37,742 bases of DNA from [Scytonema hofmanni] UTEX 2349 (GCF_000582685.1 NZ_KK073768.1:2265429-2303170), one strand, 5' to 3'; positions 16,377-25,651 are shown, counted from the first letter of the stretch. Notes: generated from the letters alone by a model not told the origin. Numbers and translations: made by a program.

Positions 16377-19300
16377 CGCGACGCTGACGATAGTTACTCT
16401 ACCTTGCGAACCATATCCAACTTCACTAATACAATTATTCGGGTCGTGAAGCTCGGCTATGATATATTGTGCTGACTCTTGAGCGTTAATAGCAGGATGC
16501 AAATCAATCGCTCGACAAAATACCTTTTGCCATTCCCATTTCAAGGTTTTAGTTAATCCAAATAACCCGGCACTAATGGGACCATAATTTACTTTGTGTT
16601 CCAGTCCAAAAGCTCCATCAAGACGCGCAGTGGTGCAGAACAAACTACGTCCATTACGTGCGGCTTCATTCAGAGATTTTTTCAGATGTTTTGCTATCAG
16701 AAAAACGTGTTTAACGATCGCCTTTTCTTCTGCAAGATAAGGAATTTTCCCGTTGTGGCTGACTTGAAAGGCTGGATTGAGATGAATGAAGGCTCCAATC
16801 GTGCCATAATTAAGAGCGATCGCACTCAATTGTTGTTGCAAATGTTCTTCGGTTAAATCCGCAAGCTTGACATTAATCACTCCTGCTGGTAACACCGATG
16901 TTTGGAAAACAACCGATTGAGGGAAACTTAAAACAACCACTTTCCAGCCTTTATCTGTCAGTAATTCAGCCACTTGAGAAGTAGTGAGGGAACCATCATC
17001 GGTGATTAAACAGATGTGTCCCTCTGGTAAATCGAAGTCTAAAGAATCGGGGGGGGGCAGAATTTTGAGTTGGACGGGACGACGTTGCACATTATGTTTA
17101 ACGTTGTCTAATTCTTCGTCTGACTCATACTGAAACTTTTTTTTTTCACCTCCAACCAGCTTCTGGAGATAATCGACAATTTGACCGATGGTGCGTAAAT
17201 CTCCCAATTCCTCTACATTCGGCTTGGGTAAATCGGGATACATTTCTTGCATCGCTCCCAAGATTTCCACCCGCTTAATCGAGTCAATCCCCAAGTCAGC
17301 TTCCATATCCATGTCGAGTTCTAACATCTCTACTGGATAGCCGGTCTTGTCACTGGTGATGGCTAACAAAGTTGCACCTAAGTCTGCAATCTCACTAGCT
17401 GGTGATGCATCTATTGTTTCAACTGTTTTTGTGACTTCGATTTCTGTAACTGCTGGTTCAGGAATAACAATTGCTGGAACTTCCGTAACTGTTTGTACTT
17501 CTTGAATAGCTATTTCTACGGAAACTTTTTGAGAAGCATGAGATTGCAGATATTCGACAATTTGACCGATAGTGCGTTTTTCTGCTAGTTCTTCGAGATT
17601 AGGCTTAGGCAAGTCAGGATACATTTCCTGCAACCCACCGAGGATTTCTACTCGTTTAATCGAGTCAATCCCTAAGTCAGCTTCCATATCCATGTCCATT
17701 TCCAGCATCTCGACTGGGTAGCCTGTTTTATCGCTGGTAATGGCTAAGAGGTTGTTACCCAATTCAGTCAAGTTTATCGTCGCTAATGTAGATTGAGTGC
17801 TGATTGCTACATTTACGTTGACTGCGGGTGCTTCCACAACAGGCTGTGGTGTTTCTACTACTGCGGGTACTTCGACTACAGGCAGAGGTGTTTCTACTAC
17901 CTTGGCTGCGGGTGCTTCGACTACAGGCTGCGGTGGTGTTTCTACAATCTTGACTTCAACTACAGGCTGTGGTGGTGTTACCGGAGTAATGACAATGGGT
18001 ACTTCAACTACAGGCTGTGGTGTTTCTATTACCTTGGCTACGGCTGCTTCCACAACAGGTTGTGGTGGTGTTTCTACTACCTTGGCTGCGGCTACTTCCA
18101 CAACAGGCTGCGGATTGATGGTAACTTCAGTAACTACCTCATTCCCAGACCCTACCAACTGTGCATACTCTTGCTGTATGAGTTGGAAAAAGCTCTTGGT
18201 ATACTCTACCTGTTCCTTCAGATACTCCTCATGAATGCGTAGGGTTTCACCTTGTTGAGAGTGAAACTGCATCATGCTACGCTCTAAACTTGCCTTGAGA
18301 ACTGGTAGAAGTTCCGACGCTGACTGTGAAGAGTTACCGTTAGTAAACACAGAATTCTGCTGCTGCATCAGTTGGAAAAATGTTCTCGCATATTCCATCT
18401 GATGATTCAGATAAGTTCCGTGAACTTGTAAATTTTCGCTTTGATTTTGCTGAAACTGTGTCAGGAGGAACTCTAAACTTTCTAAAACCTGTTGGTAATT
18501 TAAAGGTTTTTCTTCTGAGTTAGGCATATGCGACTCCAGAACTGGTGGATGAGATAGCACAGGTTGAATCTCAGGAGTTTCTACAGTGGTAATATCACTG
18601 AGAACGGCGTTTTTATTATGTCCGTTGCTTTTGATGACTGCTGGTGTGGGAGTAGTCACTTCTAACTTTACTTCCACCCCTTCTTCAGTCGTTAAGACGG
18701 GAACCAGAAGCGCATTATCTTCAGATTTGCTGATGGGTAATGTTACTTGATGTCCGTCTTGCAAAGCTGTAGCAAAGGCATTTTTCGTTTTTTCAGAGCG
18801 ATAGTTTGTGCCGTTTAAACGGACAATTAGCGCTTTGTTTTTCTGCTCAGGGGGAACTTCGGGAGTAAGTTGGTAGGGGTCGAGGTTTTTCAAAGACAAA
18901 CCAGCGACACGCAACTGGACAACAGCTTCTCGCAAAGAACGATCGCTATCTTTTTGAGCGCTGGGATTCAAAGCGATCGCTAAATGTGGGCGATCGCCTA
19001 AAATATCTTTCACCAAGTTAGAAAGAATTCTCCTCGGTCCAAATTCCACAAAGCAGTAACCACCGGCAGCATAGATATTTTCAATCTCTTGCTTAAACAG
19101 CACCGATTTGCTGAGGTGAGATTCTAAAATTTGGTGAATTGCTTGGGGTTCTGAGGGATACAGCTTACCTGTCACATTGGTGAAAACAGGTATTTGCGGA
19201 CTGTGGAAGCTGACAGTTTTACTAGCGATCGCAAAGGATTTTTGAGCAAAGGCAATCAGCGGTGTGTGGAAAGCCGCAGAAACAGGTAGCAAAACAGCCG

Positions 19301-21752
19301 CGTAACCTTTATCTTGCAAAGCTTGCCGCACCTTGTTGATTTCTGTGGTTAGTCCCGCTAAAACAACTTGATTGGGGGAATTTTGATTAGCGATCGTCAC
19401 TTGGGGAAAGTGCTTTAAAACCGCTTCCACCTTACTGATATCTTCTTTGACAGCCAGCATCGCTCCCGCATCATGATCGGGGTCTTGGGGAGCCGCCATC
19501 GCCTGTCCTCTAGCTTTTACTAGATACAAGTAGTCTTCCTCACTCACAACCCCCGCAGCCCATAAAGCGGTGAGTTCTCCAAAGCTGTGTCCGGCAACGA
19601 AATCTGACTCAAAGCCAGCTTGTTGCAAGATTTTATACATCCCTGCACTCAACACGCCAATTGCAGGTTGAGCATATTCTGTGCGTTGCAACGCGGCAAC
19701 TTGAGCATTTTTCTCTGCTTCTTCAAATACCGGTTGAGGAAACACAATTTCTGAAAGTGGCTGCAAGTTGTCTTTCAGCAACAAACTATCCATGTAGCCA
19801 TAAAGACGCCGCAAGCTGGGGAAATTCATCGCCAGTTCTCGACCCATTTCTAGGTATTGCGAACCTTGTCCAGAGAAGAGAGAGACGACTTTGCCCTTCA
19901 AATTAAGACCAGAAGCGCGGTAATATACTCCTTGGGGATGTTCCCAAGTTGGAGATGAAGCGCGATTTCTCAAACAATCGAGACTAATTTGCAGAAATTT
20001 GGCAGCTTGTGTTAGAGAATCAACAACAAATCCGACTCTAGGCGCATTTAAAGGAATTTCTGTGGATTTGCACTCTGCAATTAGTGCTGCATAATGCTTG
20101 TCTGCATCAGGGAGTTGCAACTTACCTAAAATCTCTTCACATTTGCTCACCAGTTGTGCGTGAGTTTCTGCAAACAGCACCACCTCACTAGGAGTATTGT
20201 GTACGCGGTAAGCGCGAATATGCTCGGCAGTATGTTCTTCTAAAACAACGTGATAATTAGTCCCACCAAAGCCGAAAGAACTGACACCCGCACGTCTTGG
20301 GGGTTCACCTTCTGCCCGAATCCAAGGTCTAGTTTGGGTATTCAAATAGAACGCCGAATTTTTGATATTTAGTTTCGGGTTCGGTTCGGTAATGTTGATT
20401 GTCGGGGGCAATATCTTGTGATGTAGCGCCAAAGCCGTTTTAATTATACTTGCCGCACCCGCTGCCGCTTTGGTGTGTCCAATTTGCGACTTCACACTCC
20501 CAAGAGCGATATGCTGTTTTTTGTCTTGACTAAAAAACTCTCTCAAGGACGAGAATTCGGTGGGGTCGCCTGCCATTGTACCCGTACCGTGCGCTTCCAC
20601 CAAACCGATACTTTCGGGTGCAAATCCTGCATCATCATAAGCACGTTCTAAGGCTTTTACCTGCCCTTCTAGACGCGGTGCATAGATGCTTTTATACCGT
20701 CCATCACTGGAAGTGCCGATACCTTTGATGACTGCATAGATTTTGTCATTGTCTCGTTCAGCATCTTCCAGTCGTTTGAGCAAAATCATACCGATACCTT
20801 CACCTAGCATCATCCCATCCGATTTAGCATCGAAAGGTTTGACTTTATCCCCAGGAGAAACCGCCGGTGTTTTGCTGAAAGAGATGTAAGCCATGACGGA
20901 GTTATCTAAGTCAACTCCACCTGTCAGCATCATGTCGCTGCGATGTTCTGTCAACTCGCTAATTGCTAGTTTTAAAGCACCGAATGAACTCGCACAAGCT
21001 GCATCAACTACGCAATTTATCCCGCCAAAGTTGAGACGATTAGCAATTCTGCCGGCGACTACATTACCTAACATGCCGGGAAAGGCGTTTTCGTTCCAAT
21101 TTACATAAGCGCTTTTGATTTTATCGACGATTTTTTGAGTATCTTCATCAGATAAACCGCTGCTTTTTAATACTTTTTCCCAGACTGGATATTGCAACCG
21201 CGCTGCTAGTGGCATTGCTAATTGTCCGCCTTGGGCGACACCTAAAACTACACCGACGTTCTCGCGATTAAACTCGCGAACTTCGCTGTAATTGGCATCT
21301 TGCATTGCTTCTTTGGCAACGACTAAACTTAGCAATTGGGAAACATCTGTAACTTCTAAGATGTTAGGAGGCAATCCGAATTCCATCGGATTAAAATCAA
21401 CTTCGGGAATGAATCCGCCTCGTTTGCAGTAGGTTTTATCTTTGGTTGTTCTGGGGTCTGGGTCATAGTATTCGTCTATGTTCCAGTGTGAGGCGGGGAC
21501 ATCGGTAATGCAGTCAATTTTATTAACTATATTATCCCAGTATTCTTGTAAGTTTTTCGATTGCGGAAATAGAGAAGCCATGCCAATAATGGCTATAGGA
21601 TTGTGTTGAAGTTGTCTGTTAATTTTGTTGACTGACATTTTATTTTCCGACTTCATTTTTTTCTCCTCTATAACCTTAAGCACAGCCTGTTCGCAATTGT
21701 TAATCTGGTCTTTCAACTGCTGAAGTGCAGTATCAATTGAATAAGCAGACAT
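16368..21752 (-). CDS. hglE: HglE: PUFA-synthase-like polyketide synthase (KS-AT-ACP-ACP-half KR)
   Basis: A 1794-aa megasynthase for the heterocyst glycolipid chain. Order: N-terminal helix 1-32; KS about 50-505 with Cys253, His388 and His426; AT about 620-950 with Ser723 (GHSFGE) and His829; two related helical segments at about 1088-1132 and 1150-1196; a linker with about seven PQPVVE-type units (1214-1310); ACP1 with Ser1364 and ACP2 with Ser1491, almost identical; then about 1575-1794, the structural half of a ketoreductase. It ends in a repeat without the catalytic half, which begins HglG. A second start, ATG 21656 (Met33), has a much better Shine-Dalgarno (TAGAGGAG, six bases before); before 21752 none is visible. 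The promoter should lie in the 1.4 kb divergent gap. Confidence 0.93.
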   Translation of the reverse strand: MSAYSIDTALQQLKDQINNCEQAVLKVIEEKKMKSENKMSVNKINRQLQHNPIAIIGMASLFPQSKNLQEYWDNIVNKIDCITDVPASHWNIDEYYDPDPRTTKDKTYCKRGGFIPEVDFNPMEFGLPPNILEVTDVSQLLSLVVAKEAMQDANYSEVREFNRENVGVVLGVAQGGQLAMPLAARLQYPVWEKVLKSSGLSDEDTQKIVDKIKSAYVNWNENAFPGMLGNVVAGRIANRLNFGGINCVVDAACASSFGALKLAISELTEHRSDMMLTGGVDLDNSVMAYISFSKTPAVSPGDKVKPFDAKSDGMMLGEGIGMILLKRLEDAERDNDKIYAVIKGIGTSSDGRYKSIYAPRLEGQVKALERAYDDAGFAPESIGLVEAHGTGTMAGDPTEFSSLREFFSQDKKQHIALGSVKSQIGHTKAAAGAASIIKTALALHHKILPPTINITEPNPKLNIKNSAFYLNTQTRPWIRAEGEPPRRAGVSSFGFGGTNYHVVLEEHTAEHIRAYRVHNTPSEVVLFAETHAQLVSKCEEILGKLQLPDADKHYAALIAECKSTEIPLNAPRVGFVVDSLTQAAKFLQISLDCLRNRASSPTWEHPQGVYYRASGLNLKGKVVSLFSGQGSQYLEMGRELAMNFPSLRRLYGYMDSLLLKDNLQPLSEIVFPQPVFEEAEKNAQVAALQRTEYAQPAIGVLSAGMYKILQQAGFESDFVAGHSFGELTALWAAGVVSEEDYLYLVKARGQAMAAPQDPDHDAGAMLAVKEDISKVEAVLKHFPQVTIANQNSPNQVVLAGLTTEINKVRQALQDKGYAAVLLPVSAAFHTPLIAFAQKSFAIASKTVSFHSPQIPVFTNVTGKLYPSEPQAIHQILESHLSKSVLFKQEIENIYAAGGYCFVEFGPRRILSNLVKDILGDRPHLAIALNPSAQKDSDRSLREAVVQLRVAGLSLKNLDPYQLTPEVPPEQKNKALIVRLNGTNYRSEKTKNAFATALQDGHQVTLPISKSEDNALLVPVLTTEEGVEVKLEVTTPTPAVIKSNGHNKNAVLSDITTVETPEIQPVLSHPPVLESHMPNSEEKPLNYQQVLESLEFLLTQFQQNQSENLQVHGTYLNHQMEYARTFFQLMQQQNSVFTNGNSSQSASELLPVLKASLERSMMQFHSQQGETLRIHEEYLKEQVEYTKSFFQLIQQEYAQLVGSGNEVVTEVTINPQPVVEVAAAKVVETPPQPVVEAAVAKVIETPQPVVEVPIVITPVTPPQPVVEVKIVETPPQPVVEAPAAKVVETPLPVVEVPAVVETPQPVVEAPAVNVNVAISTQSTLATINLTELGNNLLAITSDKTGYPVEMLEMDMDMEADLGIDSIKRVEILGGLQEMYPDLPKPNLEELAEKRTIGQIVEYLQSHASQKVSVEIAIQEVQTVTEVPAIVIPEPAVTEIEVTKTVETIDASPASEIADLGATLLAITSDKTGYPVEMLELDMDMEADLGIDSIKRVEILGAMQEMYPDLPKPNVEELGDLRTIGQIVDYLQKLVGGEKKKFQYESDEELDNVKHNVQRRPVQLKILPPPDSLDFDLPEGHICLITDDGSLTTSQVAELLTDKGWKVVVLSFPQSVVFQTSVLPAGVINVKLADLTEEHLQQQLSAIALNYGTIGAFIHLNPAFQVSHNGKIPYLAEEKAIVKHVFLIAKHLKKSLNEAARNGRSLFCTTARLDGAFGLEHKVNYGPISAGLFGLTKTLKWEWQKVFCRAIDLHPAINAQESAQYIIAELHDPNNCISEVGYGSQGRVTIVSVANC
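17049..17057 (-). other. Nine-C homopolymer inside hglE coding strand
   Basis: Nine G on the plus strand, read as C9 in hglE, coding for a Pro-Pro-Pro run (residues about 1566-1568) just before the half-KR domain. It is a possible slippage or assembly-error site; the frame is intact here. Confidence 0.85.
17137..17146 (-). other. Ten-A homopolymer inside hglE coding strand
   Basis: Ten T on the plus strand, read as A10 in hglE (GEKKKF, residues about 1535-1540), at the junction between ACP2 and the half-KR. Runs of nine or more A are known sites for RNA polymerase slippage in bacteria; the frame is intact in this sequence. Confidence 0.85.
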
Positions 21753-21879
21753 AGGAGGTAGCCTGTTTCTTAGTACTGTGGAGTGTGAAGCTACAGCAAT
21801 TTCTATTGCCTACCAATGCAGGAGCTATCTATTCTAAGCAGCTAGCTATCCTCAGAAGTTCTAAATGCTTTTAATGCTT

Positions 21880-21893
21880 GTACAAGTAATTAC
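21880..21893 (-). promoter_or_regulatory. Possible NtcA binding site upstream of hglE
   Basis: GTACAAGTAATTAC fits GTA-N8-TAC exactly, the core of the consensus for NtcA, the nitrogen regulator that controls heterocyst genes. It lies about 130 bases before the hglE start. I do not see a clear -10 box at the usual distance, so it is only a candidate. Confidence 0.35.
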
Positions 21894-23040
21894 TGAACAG
21901 GCGATCGCTGCAACAAAACTATACAGCAATACAATGAATGATATTGTGGTAGTAGGTCGATTACATTGTTGAAATCGGTCTAGTCCTAATTGCAGCAACG
22001 TAGCTGGTGTTAATAACCACGTTCTTATGATTGATAAATGTCATAGCCAGTTTCAACATCCCGGATAATACATTTTATAGAACTCGCCTTCCAAAAGTTG
22101 ACAATTACGTTACAAAAAACATCACCTTTAATCGGAATTTATCTAAGACTCGGAAAAACAATAAAACTATCGTTTTTGTGATGACAATGAGGCTTTTTTT
22201 CGCAATTCTTACTTTTTATATTTTCAGAAAGTAACTTATGCGCCTCACCGCTTTGAAGCATTTGAATTAATACAAACACTAGCACAGCTTGAATAAACGG
22301 AATAGTTCGTTTTGGATAATTTTAGGAAATAAATAGATTTTTAGTGATGTAAATTTTGAACAAAGTTGGGTACATAAGTATAATTTACGACTTTTATTGA
22401 TAATCAGATAATTTTGTCATTTTTGGGTTCTACGTCTATTTTATCTAGATTAAAAAATAAATAACAACTTTTTGTAAATTAATATAAAGATTCAATGAAT
22501 ACACCCAAATAATGCATACTCATCAATCGCTCTTTTTAAAACAACATCATAATTAATTCCAGGTTTATCATCAAGTTTAAATAAAAATAAACTTCCAAAT
22601 AGAAAAAGTTATTTATCAAACAATTCTGAATTTATTGATAGTACACAACAAACATAATATTTTTGAATATTTGGTATATTTTTAGGACGGCTATTGGATA
22701 TTGAGAAATTTATGAATCAATTACAATGGAAAAAGCAAGGAGATTATTTACAGATGTCAATAAACAATATTGAACATTTATTGTCATTAGATGAAGACTG
22801 CAAAAAATACTTTTAGTATTTTGGACGACATTTTAATTTGAGAGTTATAGAGAATAATTAAGTTGACAAAACCAATAATTTTTGCGAAACTAAAAAACAA
22901 GTTTGTAATTTTTACTTTTATCCAAGTGATTTCATCGGCGCTTCGTTGTGATTGAGATTTAGACTTTTTGGTAACGCACTTTTGGGCACATTTTTTTATC
23001 TAATACAAACTTAGGATATTTAGGAGACTTTGCGATGTAA

Positions 23041-23061
23041 AGACGTTCCGGCGGAACGTCT
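23041..23061. repeat. GACGTTCC hairpin repeat
   Basis: AGACGTTCC/GGAACGTCT with a GGC loop, the same family as the pair at 9133-9206. It lies about 10 bases before the proposed -35 box of hgdB. Confidence 0.8.
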
Positions 23062-23069
23062 CTACCTAG

Positions 23070-23098
23070 TTGACAAGTCGATTTCAATTAATTAATGT
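23070..23098 (+). promoter_or_regulatory. Candidate promoter of hgdB
   Basis: TTGACA (23070-23075), 17 bases, then TAATGT (23093-23098). The -35 is perfect and the -10 is weak. A small stem GTAGCC/GGCTAC (23097-23113) would lie at the 5' end of the message. Start-site data would be needed to confirm it. Confidence 0.4.
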
Positions 23099-23143
23099 AG
23101 CCGAAATGGCTACTCTCTGGCGTAGCAAAATTGGGATAAAAAT

Positions 23144-24343
23144 ATGTCAGTAGACAAAGAAAGCCACTTATTTAAAAAACCTGAAGCTCGGTGGCGAGTA
23201 ATTTTAGCAGCTTCCATTGCAGCAACAACCGGGCTAGTATTTTTCTATGGTTCTTCAAGATTTGTATCTGAGTCTAAAGTTCAAACCCCAGTAAATCCGC
23301 CAAAAACTGCCCCTGCAAGAGTGGCTATTACAGCCTTAGGACGGATAGAACCTGAAGGTGAAGTAACTTATTTGTCTGCTCCTCATTCAATTAATGGTGT
23401 GCGAGTTGAAAAACTGTCAGTGAAGGAAGGAGATCAGGTTGAGAAAGGGCAAGTATTAGCGTTGCTAGAAGATTATGCTCGGAGTAAATCAGCTTTGCAA
23501 CAGTCTGTAGACAAACTGCAAATTGCTCAAGCAAAATTAGGGCAAGTAAGAGCAGGAGCTAAATCTGGAGATGTCGATGCTCAAAAAGCAGCGATCGCTA
23601 ATTTAGAGTCGCAATTAAAAGGAGAAACCGCAACTCAACAAGCGACCATCGCTCGGATTCAAGCGCAGTTAGAAAATGCTCAATCCGAGGACAATCGATA
23701 TCAGAAATTATATAAAGAAGGTGCGATCGCAGCTTCAGTATTAGATAGTAAGACTTTGCAACTCAAGACAGTGCAACAGCAACTTCAAGAAGCTCAAGCT
23801 ACCCTCAACCGCACTACCAACACTCTCAATGACCAGCTAAAACAAGAAAAAGCCAAACTGGGAAGCATTCAAGAAGTGCGTCCTGTAGATGTTCAATTGG
23901 CACAAAGCGAAGTCAAGAGTGCCATGACTGCGATCGCTCAAGCAAAAGCAGACATGGATTTAACTTATATAAAATCTCCCATAGATGGAAAGATTTTGAA
24001 AATTCATGCCAGAACCGGAGAAGTAATTAGCACTTCTGGATTTGCAGAAATAGGTAAAATATCGCAAATGTTTGTAGTCGCAGAAGTCTATCAAACCGAT
24101 ATTCAAAAAGTGCGTCTCGGTCAAAAAGCCACCATTACCAGTCCCGCAATTTCTCAACCATTACAAGGTACTGTAAGTGAAATTGGTTGGCAAGTTGACA
24201 AACAAAACATCTTCAGTCTCAATCCCGGATCGGATACAGACCGGAAAATAGTTAAAGTAAAAATTCGCCTCGACAATCCAGCAGATAGTAAACGAGTTGC
24301 TCGTTTGACCAACTTGCAAGTAGATGTCGCTATTAAAATGTAG
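23144..24343 (+). CDS. hgdB: HgdB: DevB-like membrane fusion protein
   Basis: A 399-aa periplasmic adaptor of the DevB/HlyD family. There is a short cytoplasmic start, one transmembrane helix (about 18-37), a lipoyl half-motif (ALGRIEPEGEVTYLSAP), a long helical hairpin with heptad character (about 110-245), the second lipoyl half (IKSPIDGKILKIHARTGEVI) and a beta-barrel end. It links an inner-membrane ABC transporter to a TolC-type outer-membrane channel. It is followed by the permease gene hgdC. Position and order (hgdB-hgdC-hgdA beside hglE) match the Anabaena locus implicated in glycolipid-layer formation. Confidence 0.88.
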   Translation: MSVDKESHLFKKPEARWRVILAASIAATTGLVFFYGSSRFVSESKVQTPVNPPKTAPARVAITALGRIEPEGEVTYLSAPHSINGVRVEKLSVKEGDQVEKGQVLALLEDYARSKSALQQSVDKLQIAQAKLGQVRAGAKSGDVDAQKAAIANLESQLKGETATQQATIARIQAQLENAQSEDNRYQKLYKEGAIAASVLDSKTLQLKTVQQQLQEAQATLNRTTNTLNDQLKQEKAKLGSIQEVRPVDVQLAQSEVKSAMTAIAQAKADMDLTYIKSPIDGKILKIHARTGEVISTSGFAEIGKISQMFVVAEVYQTDIQKVRLGQKATITSPAISQPLQGTVSEIGWQVDKQNIFSLNPGSDTDRKIVKVKIRLDNPADSKRVARLTNLQVDVAIKM

Positions 24344-24366
24344 CATTAGTTATTCGTTAGGAGTAG

Positions 24367-24386
24367 AGACGCGATTAATCGCGTCT
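24367..24386. repeat. Perfect 20-bp palindrome between hgdB and hgdC
   Basis: AGACGCGATTAATCGCGTCT, 24 bases after the hgdB stop. It belongs to a dispersed cyanobacterial palindrome type. A short run of AACCAACA heptamers (about 24435-24468) follows and reaches the hgdC start. Confidence 0.85.
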
Positions 24387-24469
24387 GTACAATTTTATTG
24401 GGTTAGTGGAAGTATGGATAAATGTTGACAGCTAACCAATAACCAACAACCAACAACCAACAATTAATA

Positions 24470-25648
24470 ATGATATTCAAAATTCCCTTAGCATGGCTTC
24501 AGTTAGCTCAACAAAAAGTTCGTTTTATAGTAGCTGTAGCAGGTATCGCTTTTATTGTGCTGCTGATGTTCGTCCAACTTGGATTTCAAGATGCACTTTA
24601 TTCAAGTGCTACCGCAGTACATCAAAGTTTGCGAGGAGATTTATTTTTAGTTAGTTCTCAATATAAAGCTTTGACTTCGGCTCAAAGCTTTTCTCGCACT
24701 CGTTTGTATCAAGCACTAGGATATGATGGTGTAGAATCAGTTAGCCCTATCTATGTACAATTTGCGAAATTAAAAAACCCCGAAACCGGAGAGAAATACT
24801 CAATATATGTTATTGGTATCGACCCAGGTAGAAATGTTTTGAATATACCGGAAGTTGACCAAAATTTAGATAAACTCAAAATTCCAGATATGATTCTTTT
24901 TGACCGGCTTTCTCGTCCAGAGTTTGGACCGATCGCCGCAAATTTTGCTAAATCAGACAAAGAACAAGTAATTGAAATATTTCCCTTTAATGCATTAAAT
25001 GGTTACAGAGTTAGACTGGGTGGTTTATTCAGCCTTGGTCCCTCCTTTGGAGTAGATGGAAGTTTACTTGTTAGTGACTCAACTTTCTTTAGAATAGATC
25101 CAAATAGCCGTACATCAGAAATGATAGATATGGGTGTTGTTACCCTTAAACCTGGTGTTGATGCAGAAGCAGTTTTGGCAAATTTGCGAGCAGAATTACC
25201 TGATGATGTCCAAATATTTACTCACCAAGGCTTTATTGACTTTGAGAAAAATTATTGGTCAATTAGAACACCAATTGGCTTTATCCTTAACCTGATGCTA
25301 ACAATGGCTTCTGTTGTTGGTGTGGTCATCGTCTATCAAATTCTTTACAGTAATATTGCTACTCAATTCGTTGCTTACGCCACTTTAAAAGCTATAGGTT
25401 ATGCGAATAATTATTTATTAAGTGTAGTTTTTCAACAAGCTTTAATATTAGCAATTCTCAGTTATATTCCGGGATTTGCTTTTTCCTTAGGTTTATACGA
25501 TTTTGCAGTTAAAGCTACTAATTTGCCAATAAGGATGACTTTGAATAATGCACTAATTGTATTGATTTCAACAGTTTTAATGTGTATTACTTCTGGAACA
25601 CTTGCAATTAATAAACTCCGCTCCGCAGACCCAGCAGACATTTTTTAA
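24470..25648 (+). CDS. hgdC: HgdC: DevC-like ABC transporter permease
   Basis: A 392-aa inner-membrane permease of the DevC/FtsX (MacB-like) type. One transmembrane helix lies near the N-terminus (about 18-38), then a large periplasmic domain (about 45-260), then three helices towards the C-terminus (about 266-290, 315-345, 358-380). The C-terminal KLRSADPADIF is typical of DevC proteins. With HgdB it should move heterocyst glycolipids or related envelope parts outwards. No ATP-binding subunit (DevA type) is encoded in the window, so it must borrow one from another locus. Confidence 0.88.
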   Translation: MIFKIPLAWLQLAQQKVRFIVAVAGIAFIVLLMFVQLGFQDALYSSATAVHQSLRGDLFLVSSQYKALTSAQSFSRTRLYQALGYDGVESVSPIYVQFAKLKNPETGEKYSIYVIGIDPGRNVLNIPEVDQNLDKLKIPDMILFDRLSRPEFGPIAANFAKSDKEQVIEIFPFNALNGYRVRLGGLFSLGPSFGVDGSLLVSDSTFFRIDPNSRTSEMIDMGVVTLKPGVDAEAVLANLRAELPDDVQIFTHQGFIDFEKNYWSIRTPIGFILNLMLTMASVVGVVIVYQILYSNIATQFVAYATLKAIGYANNYLLSVVFQQALILAILSYIPGFAFSLGLYDFAVKATNLPIRMTLNNALIVLISTVLMCITSGTLAINKLRSADPADIF

Positions 25649-25651
25649 ATT

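Larger units (their letters stand above)
21753..23143. other. Divergent control region between hglE and hgdB
   Basis: 1391 AT-rich bases with no convincing gene. It must hold the promoters of the hglE unit (minus) and of hgdB (plus). Visible items: an NtcA-like palindrome at 21880-21893, a 34-codon frame at 22712-22816 (MNQLQWKKQGDYLQMS...) that I do not recognise and do not trust, a GACGTTCC hairpin at 23041-23061, and a promoter-like pair before hgdB. An ORF at 22031-22234 is AT-rich noise in my view. Confidence 0.7.

Noticed and set aside
17797..18242. Long plus-strand frames (about 145 codons, Thr/Gly-rich or Tyr/Cys-rich) antisense to hglE
   Set aside because: They are artefacts of the PQPVVE-coding repeat in hglE; biased low-complexity translation and no ribosome site.
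21753..21762. AGGAGG next to the hglE start
   Set aside because: It is on the plus strand; on the hglE strand it reads CCTCCT and cannot be a ribosome site.
22031..22234. 67-codon frame in the divergent control region
   Set aside because: AT-rich, no ribosome site, no familiar motif; likely chance.
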